From the NCBI GenBank assembly GCA_002118135.1, contig BDIU01000232.1:186001-250000 (forward strand): a DNA stretch of 64,000 bases, written 5' to 3'. Below, piece by piece: positions 23,411 to 35,075 of the stretch. This DNA is from Trebouxia sp. TZW2008. Its lineage: Eukaryota > Chlorophyta > Trebouxiophyceae > Trebouxiales > Trebouxiaceae. The position numbers and the translations under genes are program-made. Position 1 is the stretch's first letter; each line of letters starts with the position of its first letter. Under the pieces are notes generated by a model, which was not told the DNA's origin, made no database searches, and saw nothing but the letters and a program-made list of their open reading frames with translations.

Positions 23411-24130
23411 GTCAGTAAGGGTTGTTCAGCTGAGCAAGCGTGACGCTGACTTCAGTCTGTGCAGCACTGCGAGAGGCACCTTGCGGTGTGTGCGCAACCA
23501 CCGCGCAAGAGCAACAGCCAGGTGCCCGCACATCGAATGGAGAACGTTCATGCATGACATTTGAAAAAGTCAACAAACTGCGTGCATGCAGTGCGCGTCG
23601 TCAGGCTTGCCCTTATTTGCTTCATGCGTTGCGCAATTCGTCTGAACGAAGGCTACGAGCGAGTGCACTCACGAGCCAGCTGGCCTGTGAGTCGTGTTAG
23701 TAATGCTATGAAAAATCGTCTTGCTGACAGCAAGTTGCTGTGCGCTGTACATTGCAGTCTGATCGCCGCGTGATGGAGAGAATGAAAGCACGTTGATCTC
23801 TCAGTACACTGCAGCTTGCCTTCAGCACCTGACCTATACCTCCAAGCCTTTCCAGCTGCAAGTCGCGCAACCTTCCGCGCTTGTGATATCAAAAGCCATA
23901 CAGGTGACTTGCTGCGCTTGCACGAGGTCAAGAAATTTGCAGAATAGCAACCACAGCCGATCAGCACAGTGACTATTCCAGCACACTTGCATGCTCGAAT
24001 CACGTATATACGTAGCAGTCTGAGGATCAGCACCTTGCCGTTCACAGTACGTCATGCCTTGCCACCAGTAGTGGACAGTTGCAGTGAACAACACAAACCA
24101 ATCAAATTGCGACGCTTGCATCCATAGGGC
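23340..24130 (-). promoter_or_regulatory. CpG-rich start region of the PHO4-like gene
   Basis: CpG-dense sequence begins in exon 1 and extends upstream to about 23690, with further CpGs to 24130. It contrasts with the CpG-poor introns. It should contain the 5' UTR and promoter. I see no further gene between here and the stop of the next gene at 24531. Confidence 0.5.
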
Positions 24131-24530
24131 CTAGCATGCTGCAAGCAACGGGACCAGTATGCACAGGGTCACACTTTCATACCAACTGTTCACTCTCGAC
24201 TTCTGAACACCTGTCCTTCAAAAACAAGGACAATAAATGCCAGCTTCCTCCACGACCCATGTGCACCAGTGTCAACATCTCAAAAACACATTGCAACTTT
24301 GTAGTGCCTGTGTGGGATGCATTGATGCCGAATGCAATCGATGTATACACAAAATGGTGATATACAGCAACAACTTGGTCGCAAGTACTGCTGTGCTGCA
24401 TCTACGTATGATGTAGAGCTGAATTGCCCCAGTGCCTATCATGCTGCTATGCTCTAGCAAGCAAGTCCTGATCCAACAACCCTGGCCACTGACAAGGATA
24501 TGACCTCATATGCTGGCAACCCCAAGATAT

Positions 24531-27500
24531 TCACCATTGCCACATGACTTTGCTGGCAACGTGCTGTTCTTCAAAGGCATAGCATGAATGGTTTGGTTGC
24601 CCTGTTACTCCACAGTCCCCAAGCCCTGGGGTATTAGCCAAAGGCAAGGCTTTGTTGTACGCTCTCTCATCTGCAGTCTCTAGCAGGTAATGGCAATTAT
24701 CTTCATCGTCTGGATTGTCAGCATTTCCATTAGCCTCAGCATCATTGTCGACGTCGCCATTTTGGTTGAGCTGCTGAAAGTACGATGGCCGTCTCAGCAG
24801 GATGCACTCGTTGCAGTAGAAGGATGGTGGCTCTGCATGGGGCAGGAACAGACCTTCTCAGCTACAGGTCATCAGAAATGCAAGTTTGACAAAACAGACT
24901 GTTGGACACAATGCCTTGCATGCCCATGCAAGGGTCCATGTAAATGCTTGCAAGGGCCCAGATTGTCGTGCGGAGACTGCCAGACAAAGAGCTTTGTGTC
25001 AGTCATGAGCACAAAGAAAGGGACGAGTTATCACAGCATAATGCCAAGCAAGCATGGCAGCAGATTCTGCAAATATGTTGAGTTGCTGTTTGGCTCGAAA
25101 AGACTGCAGTCCTTATCTTGCATCACTTCTGCAGCGGCATGTGGCTTGCCATCATCTTGTTTGGAAAGCACACATGATGCACACCAGTTCCACAGAACAG
25201 CAGAAAGGAACACTGCTTTGTCTCTCACCAAAGTTTGGGTATTCATTGAAGTACGCAACCTCTGACCAGCCGGAACATTCAGAGCAGTGCGGCCGAGGCA
25301 ACTGGTTCCGCACAAGCACTGCCACTGTCTTGTTGCCCATTTGAGCTTTGATCGCCTCGCTGAGCTTGTGCCATTCCGCAACCTACAATGCATAGCACAT
25401 GGCTCCCGATGGCATACTCGTTTTGCACAAGCACTGCTACTGTCTTGTTACCCATTTGCGCTCTGATGGCCTTGCTGAGCTTGTGCCATTCCCCCACCTA
25501 CAATGCATGAAACAATGGCTCCAGATAGCATAGCCGCTATGCAACTGCTTTTGCACAAGTGCTGCCACTGTCTTGTTACCCATATTAGCTTTGATCTGCT
25601 CCTTGAGCTTGTGCCATTCCCCTACCTACATCGTGTGAAAGTATGGCTCCTGCTGGCATAGTAGATATGCATGAACCATTCTCACAGCTGCAAATTTGCG
25701 CTGTGAATGACTGCACGAGCAGATTGCTCAATCGTGCAAAATCAACAAGCCAATGTGCTGAGCATATGTGACTGCTGTTAGTGTGTTGCATATTTGAGAC
25801 ACGGTAACATTGAGTTTGACGGTAATTTGGCGGCTACAATTACAATGCAGTCAGTACTCTTATCAGATACAGCATGCAGACTTCATGCATGCAAGGTGTA
25901 AATACACCCAGCAGCCCTGCACAGAACCCCAATTTGACAGTACAAGATGCAAGTAAACCACAACCCTGTTGCATTTGCTGCAAGCAAGTCAGCAGTCTGC
26001 CTTGACATTCAGCTGTTCTTGAATACAAGCAGCAGCATGTACAATCTGCCATGCCTTTGTCATATGGGGAAGCGCACACAGGGCCCTGTAGCTCAGCACA
26101 AAGAGGCATGCTGACCTTGATGGTGGTCTCACTGCCGCCATTGTACTTATACGCCACAACCTGGCCAGGTAATGTCAGCCAATCCACTAGGGGGGAGGCA
26201 GGGTTGGGCCCCGCCCGCACAGGCTGGGGTGCTGGCCTTGGCCGTGCTTCCTCGTCTTCTGACTCCAAGTCTGAGGTGTTGTAGTCATAAGGCACTCCAT
26301 TGGGATTGCACATTCCATGCTCCATCCTTTGGCGCCGGACCTATGCAATACATAGATTTCGACAGGTATTGCTGCTGCATTATAAGCAGCCATGAAGCAT
26401 TGGTCTGCTGTGTATGCATGCAAAGTTACTCAGGACGCGAGGATTGTGATGTTTGTTTAAAGATACACATATTGGTCTAAAGGCTTTGCTGAGAGCACGT
26501 GCAAAGCTACTCATGATGCAAGAGCTACGCTGTTTGTCCTGAGATACATGCACCAATCTGCAAACTTTTGACGCAGGCCAACAGGGATGCTTGTCAAACA
26601 GGGGCTTCTACAGCGTTGGTTCAGTAAATCACCATACGTAATACGCAACACGCAATATCCGGCATTAGAAATTACAAATCACTGAAATGCAATGCAAACT
26701 GTAAAATACGCAACACATCGGTGCTGATATGTAACATGCAAAGTGCAAGTACTGTGAAGTATCAGTCACTGGAAACAATAGTGCGGTGATTCACTGGTTG
26801 TTTACCTCGCGCATACTGCGTTGCACGCCGGGCTCTGCAAGCCAGTTATACCTTGGCTCCTCCAAGTCGTCTCTGTCAAACTGCTCCACAACAGGGTCTC
26901 TTGCGCTTTCAGGACACCTGTGCAACAGGATATTTGCAGGGTCTATCCCTGAGTTTAGTGCATCAGCAGGTTTGCACATCGTTTGATAGCAGTCTCAGGC
27001 AAAAGAATGCACAAGTATGTTGCTCCTCGAACAGCAGTGTGCTTAGAAAAGCAGCAGCAACACATCTTGGCCATTGTCTTGCTCTAGCTCGCTCAACATG
27101 TATGGGGATTGAAGCGAACTCTAATATTGCTCAAAACATGTGAGACATACTGTGTTGCAATCCTCCAAACACTGACATGCTGCATCGCTCAAGGTCAAGG
27201 GACTTGTTCAACCCAAAACATTGCTATTTCACCCAATGTTCCTTGCCCATAAGCACCACCTCAATGACTACAGATACACAACTGCCCTGCCCTTACAGCA
27301 AGAGGATCCCTGTGTCAAGTCTCACTTTGCAATGAATGTGGACATTTGCACAACCCTGGTGTCAGCGTTATGTTGCAGACATTGCTACATCAGGGGAACC
27401 TATGAGTCGAATCCCTGTGTCAAATCAGCCTCAAGTGAAGAATGACTGTACATGCAAATGCATTTACCTGACAGTGTGAATCTTGTAGGTGGGCGTCCTG

Positions 27501-28632
27501 GCTGGACGTAGGTAGTCCCGCTCTTCCCGACTTCGTTCCCTTCTGGACTGGTCTGCTAACTGCTGTGGATGCTTGTTCGGCATGGGGTCATCCCCAACCT
27601 GTCAGATCAACATTGAGATCTGCTTGACATTCTGATCATGAAAGCAGGTCGCACTGACTAAAGAAAACTGTGGCCACAAATGATTTCAAGAGCCAACGCA
27701 TTCTATGTTGGATACGCTATGTATATCTCAGCAGAAGTGGATTGGTGCAGAGGGCAAAATGCAAATTGTAGTCAAGGTAGGCATGTTTCTGACATCATGC
27801 TGTATACAGATGTTTCAAGACTGCCTGGCATCAACCTCTGCGCTAGTCAGGACACTCACATGCCTGCGTGTCAAAGACTGCGTGACAAGAAGCAGTGTTA
27901 GCTGTTGTGCTAAGGTCTGCTGCATACCTGGAAAGAGCTCAAATGGCCACAGCATTCAAACCAGACGCTGCGCAATAGGCAGTCTAGCTCAGCAAAGGTG
28001 GCACTCCTTGTCACAATCACTGTGAGCTTGAATGGAGATGGCGTTATCCAGAAGCTGCCCTGCAGCCATGCAGCTCATTCAGATGGACCATTGTTTGCAT
28101 GCGGGCAATCTGGATGCTATGTGCTGTTGAACGTGGAAAAGCACGGCTGTTATGTTCATATGCAGCAGGACGTGCCACTCAGGCTGCTGCCGCTCACATG
28201 TCCGCCGTTGATGTCTAATTGCAGGACAGCATCTGGCTGGGAAGCCGTACTGCGCTGAGCAGGCCCGTTGTTGGAAGCAACAGACGATGCGCAAACGCTG
28301 TGGGAACGCTGAGATCCTGACGTAAACGAGTCGCGCTCACTGCTCTCCTGCTGCGGCAGGCGAGGTGCCTCAACGTTGTCATTGAAGTAGCATTGCTGCA
28401 GATGCGAGCGTTCTCCTCTGGTCGACTTCAAAGTCTTTCGACACTTTACGCACTCTGTGTACACCTTGCACTGTCGAAGCATGCCGGGGGGGATCATCAT
28501 CGGAGACAGTCGACGTCCCTTGCAATTGCTGCTTCCTTGCGCTGTAAAAGACCGGTCAGTGCAGTAGACAGAGCTGCTTTCGGAGTTTGTCCAGCGCTTA
28601 CTTGCAAGATGTTGCTGCGTGCTCCAAAACAT
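24531..28632 (-). CDS. Unknown protein with N- and C-terminal Cys-pair (zinc) sites
   Basis: Proposed exons: 28632-28198, 27598-27468, 26917-26806, 26340-26116, 25382-25229, 24832-24531; 452 residues, phases close. I do not recognise the family. The N-terminal exon contains C-x2-C-x12-H-x3-C (CVKCRK...HLQQC), a BED/C2H2-like spacing. The middle is charged (RRERSREERDYLRP; RRQRMEHGMCNPNG; acidic LESEDEEA). The C-terminal half has HCSEC and, about 25 residues later, YCNEC, a zinc-ribbon-like pair of CxxC knuckles joined exactly across an intron, followed by an acidic Asn/Asp-rich tail. It could be a nuclear zinc-binding factor, which is inference. The start is uncertain: two other in-frame Met codons occur about 45 residues in (MMIPPG). 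The gene follows AUX1 on the same strand. Confidence 0.6.
25229..25640 (-). repeat. Three tandem copies of the acceptor end of the fifth exon
   Basis: Functional exon 25382-25229 begins VAEWHKLSEAIKAQMGNK. Copies with intact TGTAG|GT acceptors start at 25497 (VGEWHKLSKAIRAQMGNK) and 25625 (VGEWHKLKEQIKANMGNK), 115 and 128 bp apart. Both upstream copies stay open for about 28 codons or more but lack a matching donor and would shift the frame if used. They are therefore decoy acceptors or relics. Confidence 0.9.
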
Positions 28633-28945
28633 GAAAATTCAAACTGCAGGCATGACTGCTTGGTGGGCGTTACGTCAGCAGCTAGCCAGCCAAGGTGCAA
28701 GGTATCAAAAATTGCACTTGCATCCTAGCACATCTTGACATTTTGATGCAAATGACAAGGCTGGTGCAAATGCTGCGCAGTCTCACACACGAGTAGTGTT
28801 GACAGGTGTTGCTTCCCAGAATTCTGACGCTGCTGGGTCTGTACTAAAATGCAGCGCTGTAGCCCGAAACAGTGAGCTAAATTGTTACATATCATTAAAG
28901 TTTCACGCATGCTGCACTTGTATGAATATTCATTACTAGCCTCTT
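28633..28945. other. Intergenic region between AUX1-like and zinc-protein genes
   Basis: About 310 bp between two genes on the same strand. It holds the AUX1-like 3' UTR and the start region of the next gene. CpGs cluster at its left end and in the adjoining exon (28200-28600). No other feature seen. Confidence 0.5.
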
Positions 28946-31900
28946 TCAGCCATTGATCTTATTGCTGCTGATGATAGAGGCGCACTGATAGCAGTTTGCG
29001 AAAACACCCAATGAGCCAACTTGTGAGACTAGGTTCTTGATGGATGCCCATGTGCCAAAGCCGACTCCAAAGACCAGGAACCACACAAACAGGAATGCGT
29101 TGATCACCATTGCCACAGCCCATCCGCCAATGAACCTGCACTCAGCAATGCACTTAAAAGCATGTCTGCATTTTTCCTGTGTGCTGCACGACTGCAGACT
29201 GAAACAATTGACAGTGTGCAACAATGCGGCAGCTGAATGCTGCACAGCCTTAACAGTACACATACAGCATGCAGGGATGGTCTGACACGCTTGTATGAAG
29301 ATACAATGCACATGTTGCCTCACGGTCAACACAACTGAGCGCAACAAAGCTGAACATGACCCCTGTCAGTTGACAGTCGCTACATCCTACCTTGCCACTT
29401 CAAAGATGCAATGCACAACGCCAGGACCAAACGCTGTGCTAAAGCAACATGAGGGCTCATGCATGGCAATCTTTGCAGTCTACAGCACGCTTACGTGGGC
29501 TGCTTGGGTGCATTGGCTCTGTTTTCCGCCTTTCTGTAGACCCATAGGTAGAATCCAGCAGGGAAGACAAAGGCAGTGAAGGAGTAGCCTATGGAGCCTT
29601 GTATGGCGTTGATGGTATCAAAGAAGGGGAAGAGCAGTGCTATCAGCCACACCAAAAGAGCTGCAAACAAACAACAGCATGGTGAGTAGACTTCAGCTGT
29701 GGACAATTTTCAATTTGTGTCCAGCTGTGACATGTGCAAGCCCATGGATGTATGTATGCAACAATGTCTTGTGCGGTGGCTGCAATGCAAGACTTGTGCA
29801 GAAGCCTGCATGCGTTTCAAACGAGGACTTGATGCAAGGATGGGCATTCAGCATCAAGCTTTTCTGCTGTCAAGTTCAGACTTTTCAGCAATGCAAACCA
29901 TATACAGAGATTCAGCTAACAAAGCTGAAGGGAGTAAAGTTGACTCACCCACAGGCAGTCTGGATGGCAAGCGAATCCACAGAGGCTTGTCATGTGTGTG
30001 CACCAGCTTCTCCCACACGAAGAAGACCGGAGTGACATACAGCGCATATGCCACACACTGATGGATGATCATGAGGATGATCGAGGCATCCCTCCAGCCA
30101 TCAACTGGAACAGCCCCGTAAATGTTGCCTGCGCACAAAATCATGGTCGATGATGCAAATTGCACGGGCTGAGACCACAAGCCAAGTTGCAATGGGCCCT
30201 GCTTGATCTTAGGCTGGTGCAGTGAAATGCTGTAAGGGGATAACATTGCAGTCAGCAGAAGCTGCAACATATCAGCAACTCAAGCAGGTGATTTGGCATT
30301 GCTGATACACTAAATGCAAGCGAACCAAAGCGCAACAGGTGAAGCAAATCCATCTCTTCTGAGCAGACTTGCAACACTCCTATTGCTAGGCATGTGCACA
30401 GTTTACATGAAGACAGGCAAGAACATCGACAGTTTCCTCAATGCAGGAGACTTTGCATCTGCAACCCCTGTGCAGCATCACAGAGCATGCTCGCATGCGC
30501 AGCAGCCTAAAGCACGTGAGACCAATGGCCAAATGCCAGGTCTAGTTTCCAGCCAAATCAGGAGACGTGCTGAAGTCATGTTAAGCGCACTGGACTCAGC
30601 AACGTGCAACTAGCAGGCCTGTGCACTAGGTCTGGCACATGCCCAGCAACACTAGGAGAGATCGTAAGTGCAGGCAAAGCTTACTGTATTTAGCATTGGC
30701 AGCAGGGTATGCTAGCTGCGTCAGGAAGGAATGGGGCACCGTCACAAAGTAGGTATACATGTAGCTGAAGGGGTAGACTGTATCGTATCTTGAAGGCTGA
30801 AACATGGCATCAATCACCTCACTGCACATGCAAGCCAAGTAAGGGCTGCGTAACAATAGAACTGTGTTCACTTTCAGACACTGATGCTCTCAGTGATTGT
30901 GGTAAACAAGCAGTGATGGTGACCATGATGTCAGTATGTGCGTATGCCAGTCTGTGCATGAAACAACTTGAGCCCTGTCAACTCTGCACTCTGAAGTTGC
31001 GTACAGCTGTGTACAAACAGAGAACCTGCAACCTGCTGCAAGCCCTGAACTGGTCTGCACAAAAAATACCCATCACCTGTCTTTAAGGATTGCAATGACG
31101 CACCAAGTATTGCGGAAACCTGCAATCTTGTTGATGTCAATGCATGTCCGTGCGTGTGGGCTGTTTTATGCCAACATCACCAGCCCTGTTGCATGACAAG
31201 AAGCAAGGCTCTTTTCAATGGTATTTACTCGGCACAAGAACTAAGTCAGTAGAAATTTTAGTGTGTGCAGCTTACAATGACATAGAATGGCCACCAAAGC
31301 CGCTCATGAACACATTTGCTCCCAGGAACAAATTCTGCATCTTGGTGGGACCCAGATTGAAGGCATAGCCATGCAAGCCACTGTGACCTGCACAATACAT
31401 TTCTCCTTGATGAACAGAATGACTGATGGACACATTGCTACCTGCCCCTGTCACAGATGATATCAATGTCACATGAGCAAGCCCTGTTTGCATATCACCT
31501 GACAAGCACAGCTGCACAGGCAACATAAGCATTTCAAATGCCTAGGGCTGAGCCTTTTACGCAACCTTTTGATGGCAGTACAAGGGCCTTACTGATTTGT
31601 TCTGGTGTCCTGAATCTGTCTTTGCGTAAACACAAGCCAGCTAACAGGTCTGCCTTGGCAGAAAACGCAAGTTCACTATCAAGATTGTGCGCACTAAGCT
31701 AGGCAGCAGATAATTGCAAGACGGACAGTTGAGCAGCAAAAGCGAGGCAGCAGATAATTGCAAGACAGACAGTTGAGCGGCAAAAGAGCTTACCAGAAAC
31801 AGCCATCAGGTAGACAGCAGTGTAGAATGTGCCAGTGAGTGAGATGATGTTCAGGATCCTGAAGTGGCGGAACGTCGGTACAAGCGTCATCGTGCATGTC

Positions 31901-34066
31901 AAGATGCCACCCCACACCAAAGCCCATACCCTGAACAGCCAGATTTTCTCAGCTTATTTACAATGTAACTGGTGCAAGGATGCATCCACAATGGATTCCA
32001 CATACAATTGACTTACTCACATACCACCCTGGCTGCTGCCTGACAACTTGAAGCTTGCAATTGATAGCACATTGATCAACAGCAGACACCCTGAACAGCC
32101 CAGATGTCATCAGCTTGCGCACAGACTGCTGCAATGGTGTGTAACACGTGACTGACTTTGTTACAGATCATCACAGATGCAACATGAAGAGTGCAAGCTT
32201 GGAACATGTTGCTGCAATGCTGCGTGAGGGCTTGAGTGGCTGAATCACAAATGAACACAATTTCATCATGGAGGTGTGAAGAATTTTATAGCATACTGCA
32301 TTGCAAACAAAGCATCCACTTTTCTCATGCTAATGCAAGGGCAAGCAGAAACAGAACTCATGAAACACAGCAGTTTACAAGCATTAGAAAACACATCTTT
32401 ACTATGATTCTCTAAAAACCATTGCAAATGCCTTCGATTAAGGTCAGAAAAGTATGCAACACAGGTGTATGCTTACCTCTTTGAGATGGTGTCTTTTAGG
32501 TAGTACATTCCGGTGGCTATAGCTATGATCTGGGCAATGCCAGTGCAGAGCAATGAAATGATCACAATGATCATCACAAAGTATTTGACAATCCTGCTGC
32601 CTGTGAGCTGGTGCATGACCTCAAAGTACTGTGTAGCTCTCTTCTCATGCCCACCTTCCCAAGTGCCTGCTTTGATCTGCAGGTTTGCACAATGCAATAC
32701 AGTACAGTACAATACACAATACAATACACAATACAATATGCATTACATTACAACACAACACACAGCACACAGCACACAGCACTCAGCACTCAGCACTCAG
32801 CACACAGCACACAGCACACAGCACACAGCACTCAGCACACAGCATGCAGAACACAATTTATTGTACTGCCTGTGCCATGATGAAACAGTCGGACATGTCA
32901 GGTTACAGACCAAGTCTGAGTCATGTTCTGGATCACCTTGCGGGCTTTCAGATCTACATATAGAGATGTGAGCAGGTGAATGGTCCACATGGATGCCAGG
33001 GTGTAGACTGTGATCAGAGGTATGGCTGCCCTCATGCCACAGTTGGCCACAGCGTGAGGCAGTGCCAGCATGACTTGTCCAATCTGCAAAGAGCAAAGCT
33101 TGTCTAAACCCAGGTGATACCCAGTTTGTGCCTGTTTGACAATTGAGATTGATGACAGCATAGCTGCTCAATCAGCATTTTGGTGACAAGCAAAAGCTGC
33201 ATGCCAATCAGAGGTAGCATGTGTACCATGCTACGCCAGCAATACTCTAAGGCACCGCTTCTTACAGAATTTTGGACTTGATGAACATGCGACAGACTGC
33301 AACAATTGTGGGGCAGGCAAAGTGCAGAATGGGGGTGGGTCCCACTGCAACCTTCTGTGATTTGTAGCAGCACAGCAAGGCAAGTCTCAGGCAATCATGC
33401 TTGCAGCAATTAGTCGAATTTACCTGAGCAGCTGAACTCGTCAGCCAGGCATCAAATGATGTGCCTGCACCTCCACTCCATCCCTTTTTGCTTGCAAAGT
33501 GTCTGCCTGCGAGCAATGACAGTGATTCAAACAGTAATTCAGAAGCATTGATGCTTGCTTCAATTTTCCATAAGCAGATGCAAAATCGTCATATCTGCAC
33601 ATTACCAGATAAATTGTACAGCAGCAAAGGTTGACAATAGGCTGCTAGATTGCCAATATTTGCAACATTGCTTCTTGCAGCTTTGCCCTCAAGTCAAGTG
33701 GGATGCGCGCATACATATTATGCTGTGTTTCTTTGGGAAACGGCAGATGCCTTGCATGCATGCCTAGAATAGCAAAGGAGTGATTCAGTCATCTGCAATC
33801 AAGCCTGTAGAACTGCAGCATATGTGCAACATCACTGGCCGGACTTGCTACATAGTGCTGCTACATGCTGTCACAAAAGCAGCCATAGTACATGTTTGAC
33901 TAGTGCAGCAGCAAAATGCTGAGATGCAGCAATGTTTGCAAAACCTACGTTCTTCATCCACCAACTCAAGCCCATGCACTTCGTCTACTGTCTGGGCATC
34001 AACCTTGCTGTCATATGCAGGACCAGACTCCAAGCCGCCTTTGACTGCTGCACTGCCTTTATTCAT
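28946..34066 (-). CDS. AUX1/LAX-like auxin influx permease (AAAP family)
   Basis: Ten exons: 34066-33949, 33506-33424, 33083-32937, 32676-32477, 31930-31794, 31387-31276, 30821-30685, 30128-29949, 29660-29495, 29135-28946; 489 residues, all phases close, almost the length of plant AUX1. Similarity to AUX1/LAX runs end to end: GGAGTSFDAWLTSSAAQ, GQVMLALPHAVANCGM, YVDLKARK, AQIIAIATGMYYLKD, VPTFRHFRIL, SGFGGHSMSFEVIDAMF, DGWRDASIILMIIHQ, TPVFFVWEKLVHTHDK, ALLFPFFDTINA and a C-terminus GTWASIKNL...GVFANCYQC. Plant AUX1 is an H+/IAA symporter in the plasma membrane; about 10-11 membrane segments are expected. The short N-terminus is acidic and cytosolic. The gene is divergently arranged with a 2OG dioxygenase. 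Substrate in an alga is unproven; amino-acid transport is the alternative. Confidence 0.92.
31695..31795 (-). repeat. 48-bp tandem duplication next to AUX1-like exon 5 donor
   Basis: The unit GGCAGCAGATAATTGCAAGAC(A/G)GACAGTTGAGC(A/G)GCAAAAG is present twice in the intron directly after the exon 5 donor. The copies differ at about three positions. It is short, purely intronic, and recent by its low divergence. Confidence 0.85.
32694..32852. repeat. ACAAT/heptad CAGCACA microsatellite
   Basis: In AUX1-like intron 3. First (A)CAATA-type repeats (32694-32757), then about 12 units of a 7-bp CAGCACA/CAGCACT repeat (about 32761-32848) with two phases of units alternating. It stays open in all + frames for over 80 codons only because of the repeat composition. 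Confidence 0.95.
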
Positions 34067-35075
34067 GCCTTAATTCTGCAAGTCAGGTCAGGTTGTGCAT
34101 ACACAGCACGGGAAGACACACTGCCATGCTGACGGACTTGCTAACTTGCTTCCTCGCTGTGGCCACCAAGCTTGCGTTTAAAGGCGAAAGTCACGACGTC
34201 GCGGTGATGGGTGCATGATTTCGACTTCGAGCGGCATGCGTGTGCAACCGTCAAACAGCCGGTGCAGCATGCGACAACGGCGACTGCGGTCAGCGCGCGT
34301 TACCAGCGCTTGCGAAGGATTGCGAAGATCAGTCGCAGCGGCCAAGTAAACGTCGACATCACATCGCGCATGCAGGGTCGGTGGCATACCAACGGGACCT
34401 CAAGCACACGCCGGCGAGGACCTTGTCTTCGGTTTGTGACGCCTTTTTCTGGAAGAGTGTCAGCTGTGCAACACAAACATGCACCGTTTGTGCTTGTTTA
34501 TGTGTTGACGTTCGCTGCTCGCGCGGAAGCTCGCGTGCACCGACGTGATCAGAAACAGTATCGATGGACAGTCACAGCAGGATCCGGGCTTCACGAGACC
34601 CGTGATAACTGGGGGAAAATGTTCACGAGGGGGCCCGGTGATATTGTGCTGTCTGCCGGGAGTGCACCCATCTGTAAGGCTTGCTGCTTTGGGGTTTTGA
34701 CTCGAGATGATCCGTTCCACACGTGGAAACTCGTGCCTTCACTCGCATTCTAGCCTCAAACGTAATGAAGATGTGCTCACGTGGCGGCCACAGTCAGCAC
34801 GTGCGACACAAGGGTTATGTCATCGCAGTAATGCGATCACAATATAGCTCGGTTTGGACTGAAGACGCTACAACGCACGCGCGTGCACGCCTCAACACGT
34901 AATTGACGCCATCTTTAATCTCAACTTCGTATTCGTCGAGTGCTGCAGAAACTCTGATCACGTCGCAGCGTGCTCAATCCGTCTGAGCAACCCCGACGCA
35001 TATGCATGCCTCTGCATTTCAACACATTCTTGACGTCGTACTGTAGCGCTACATATCTTGGAGGCTGTATATCAA
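34067..35075. promoter_or_regulatory. Bidirectional CpG-rich promoter, AUX1-like / 2OG dioxygenase
   Basis: Two divergent start codons lie 1.0 kb apart. CpG is dense from about 34150 to 35050 (for example cacgacgtcgcgg, cgcggaagctcgcg, cgcacgcgcgtgcacg) and falls off in both genes. A 180-codon + frame at 34211 exists but shows no homology, splice partner or composition typical of the genes here, so I treat the region as regulatory plus 5' UTRs. Shared regulation is inferred from arrangement only. Confidence 0.6.

Noticed and set aside
24690..25265. 191-codon + frame
   Set aside because: Antisense to the last two exons of the zinc-protein gene, whose minus-strand frames join in phase and carry the CxxC knuckles.
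32513..32971. 152-codon + frame
   Set aside because: Driven by the ACAAT/CAGCACA microsatellite and antisense to AUX1-like exon 4.
28946..34066. Recent horizontal transfer of the AUX1-like gene from a plant
   Set aside because: Ten introns with the same style, composition and short intronic tandem duplication as neighbouring genes indicate long residence in this genome.
34211..34753. 180-codon + frame in the AUX1-like/dioxygenase intergenic region
   Set aside because: CpG-rich promoter-like sequence with no homology, no splice partner and atypical composition; the length is explained by low stop density in GC-rich DNA.
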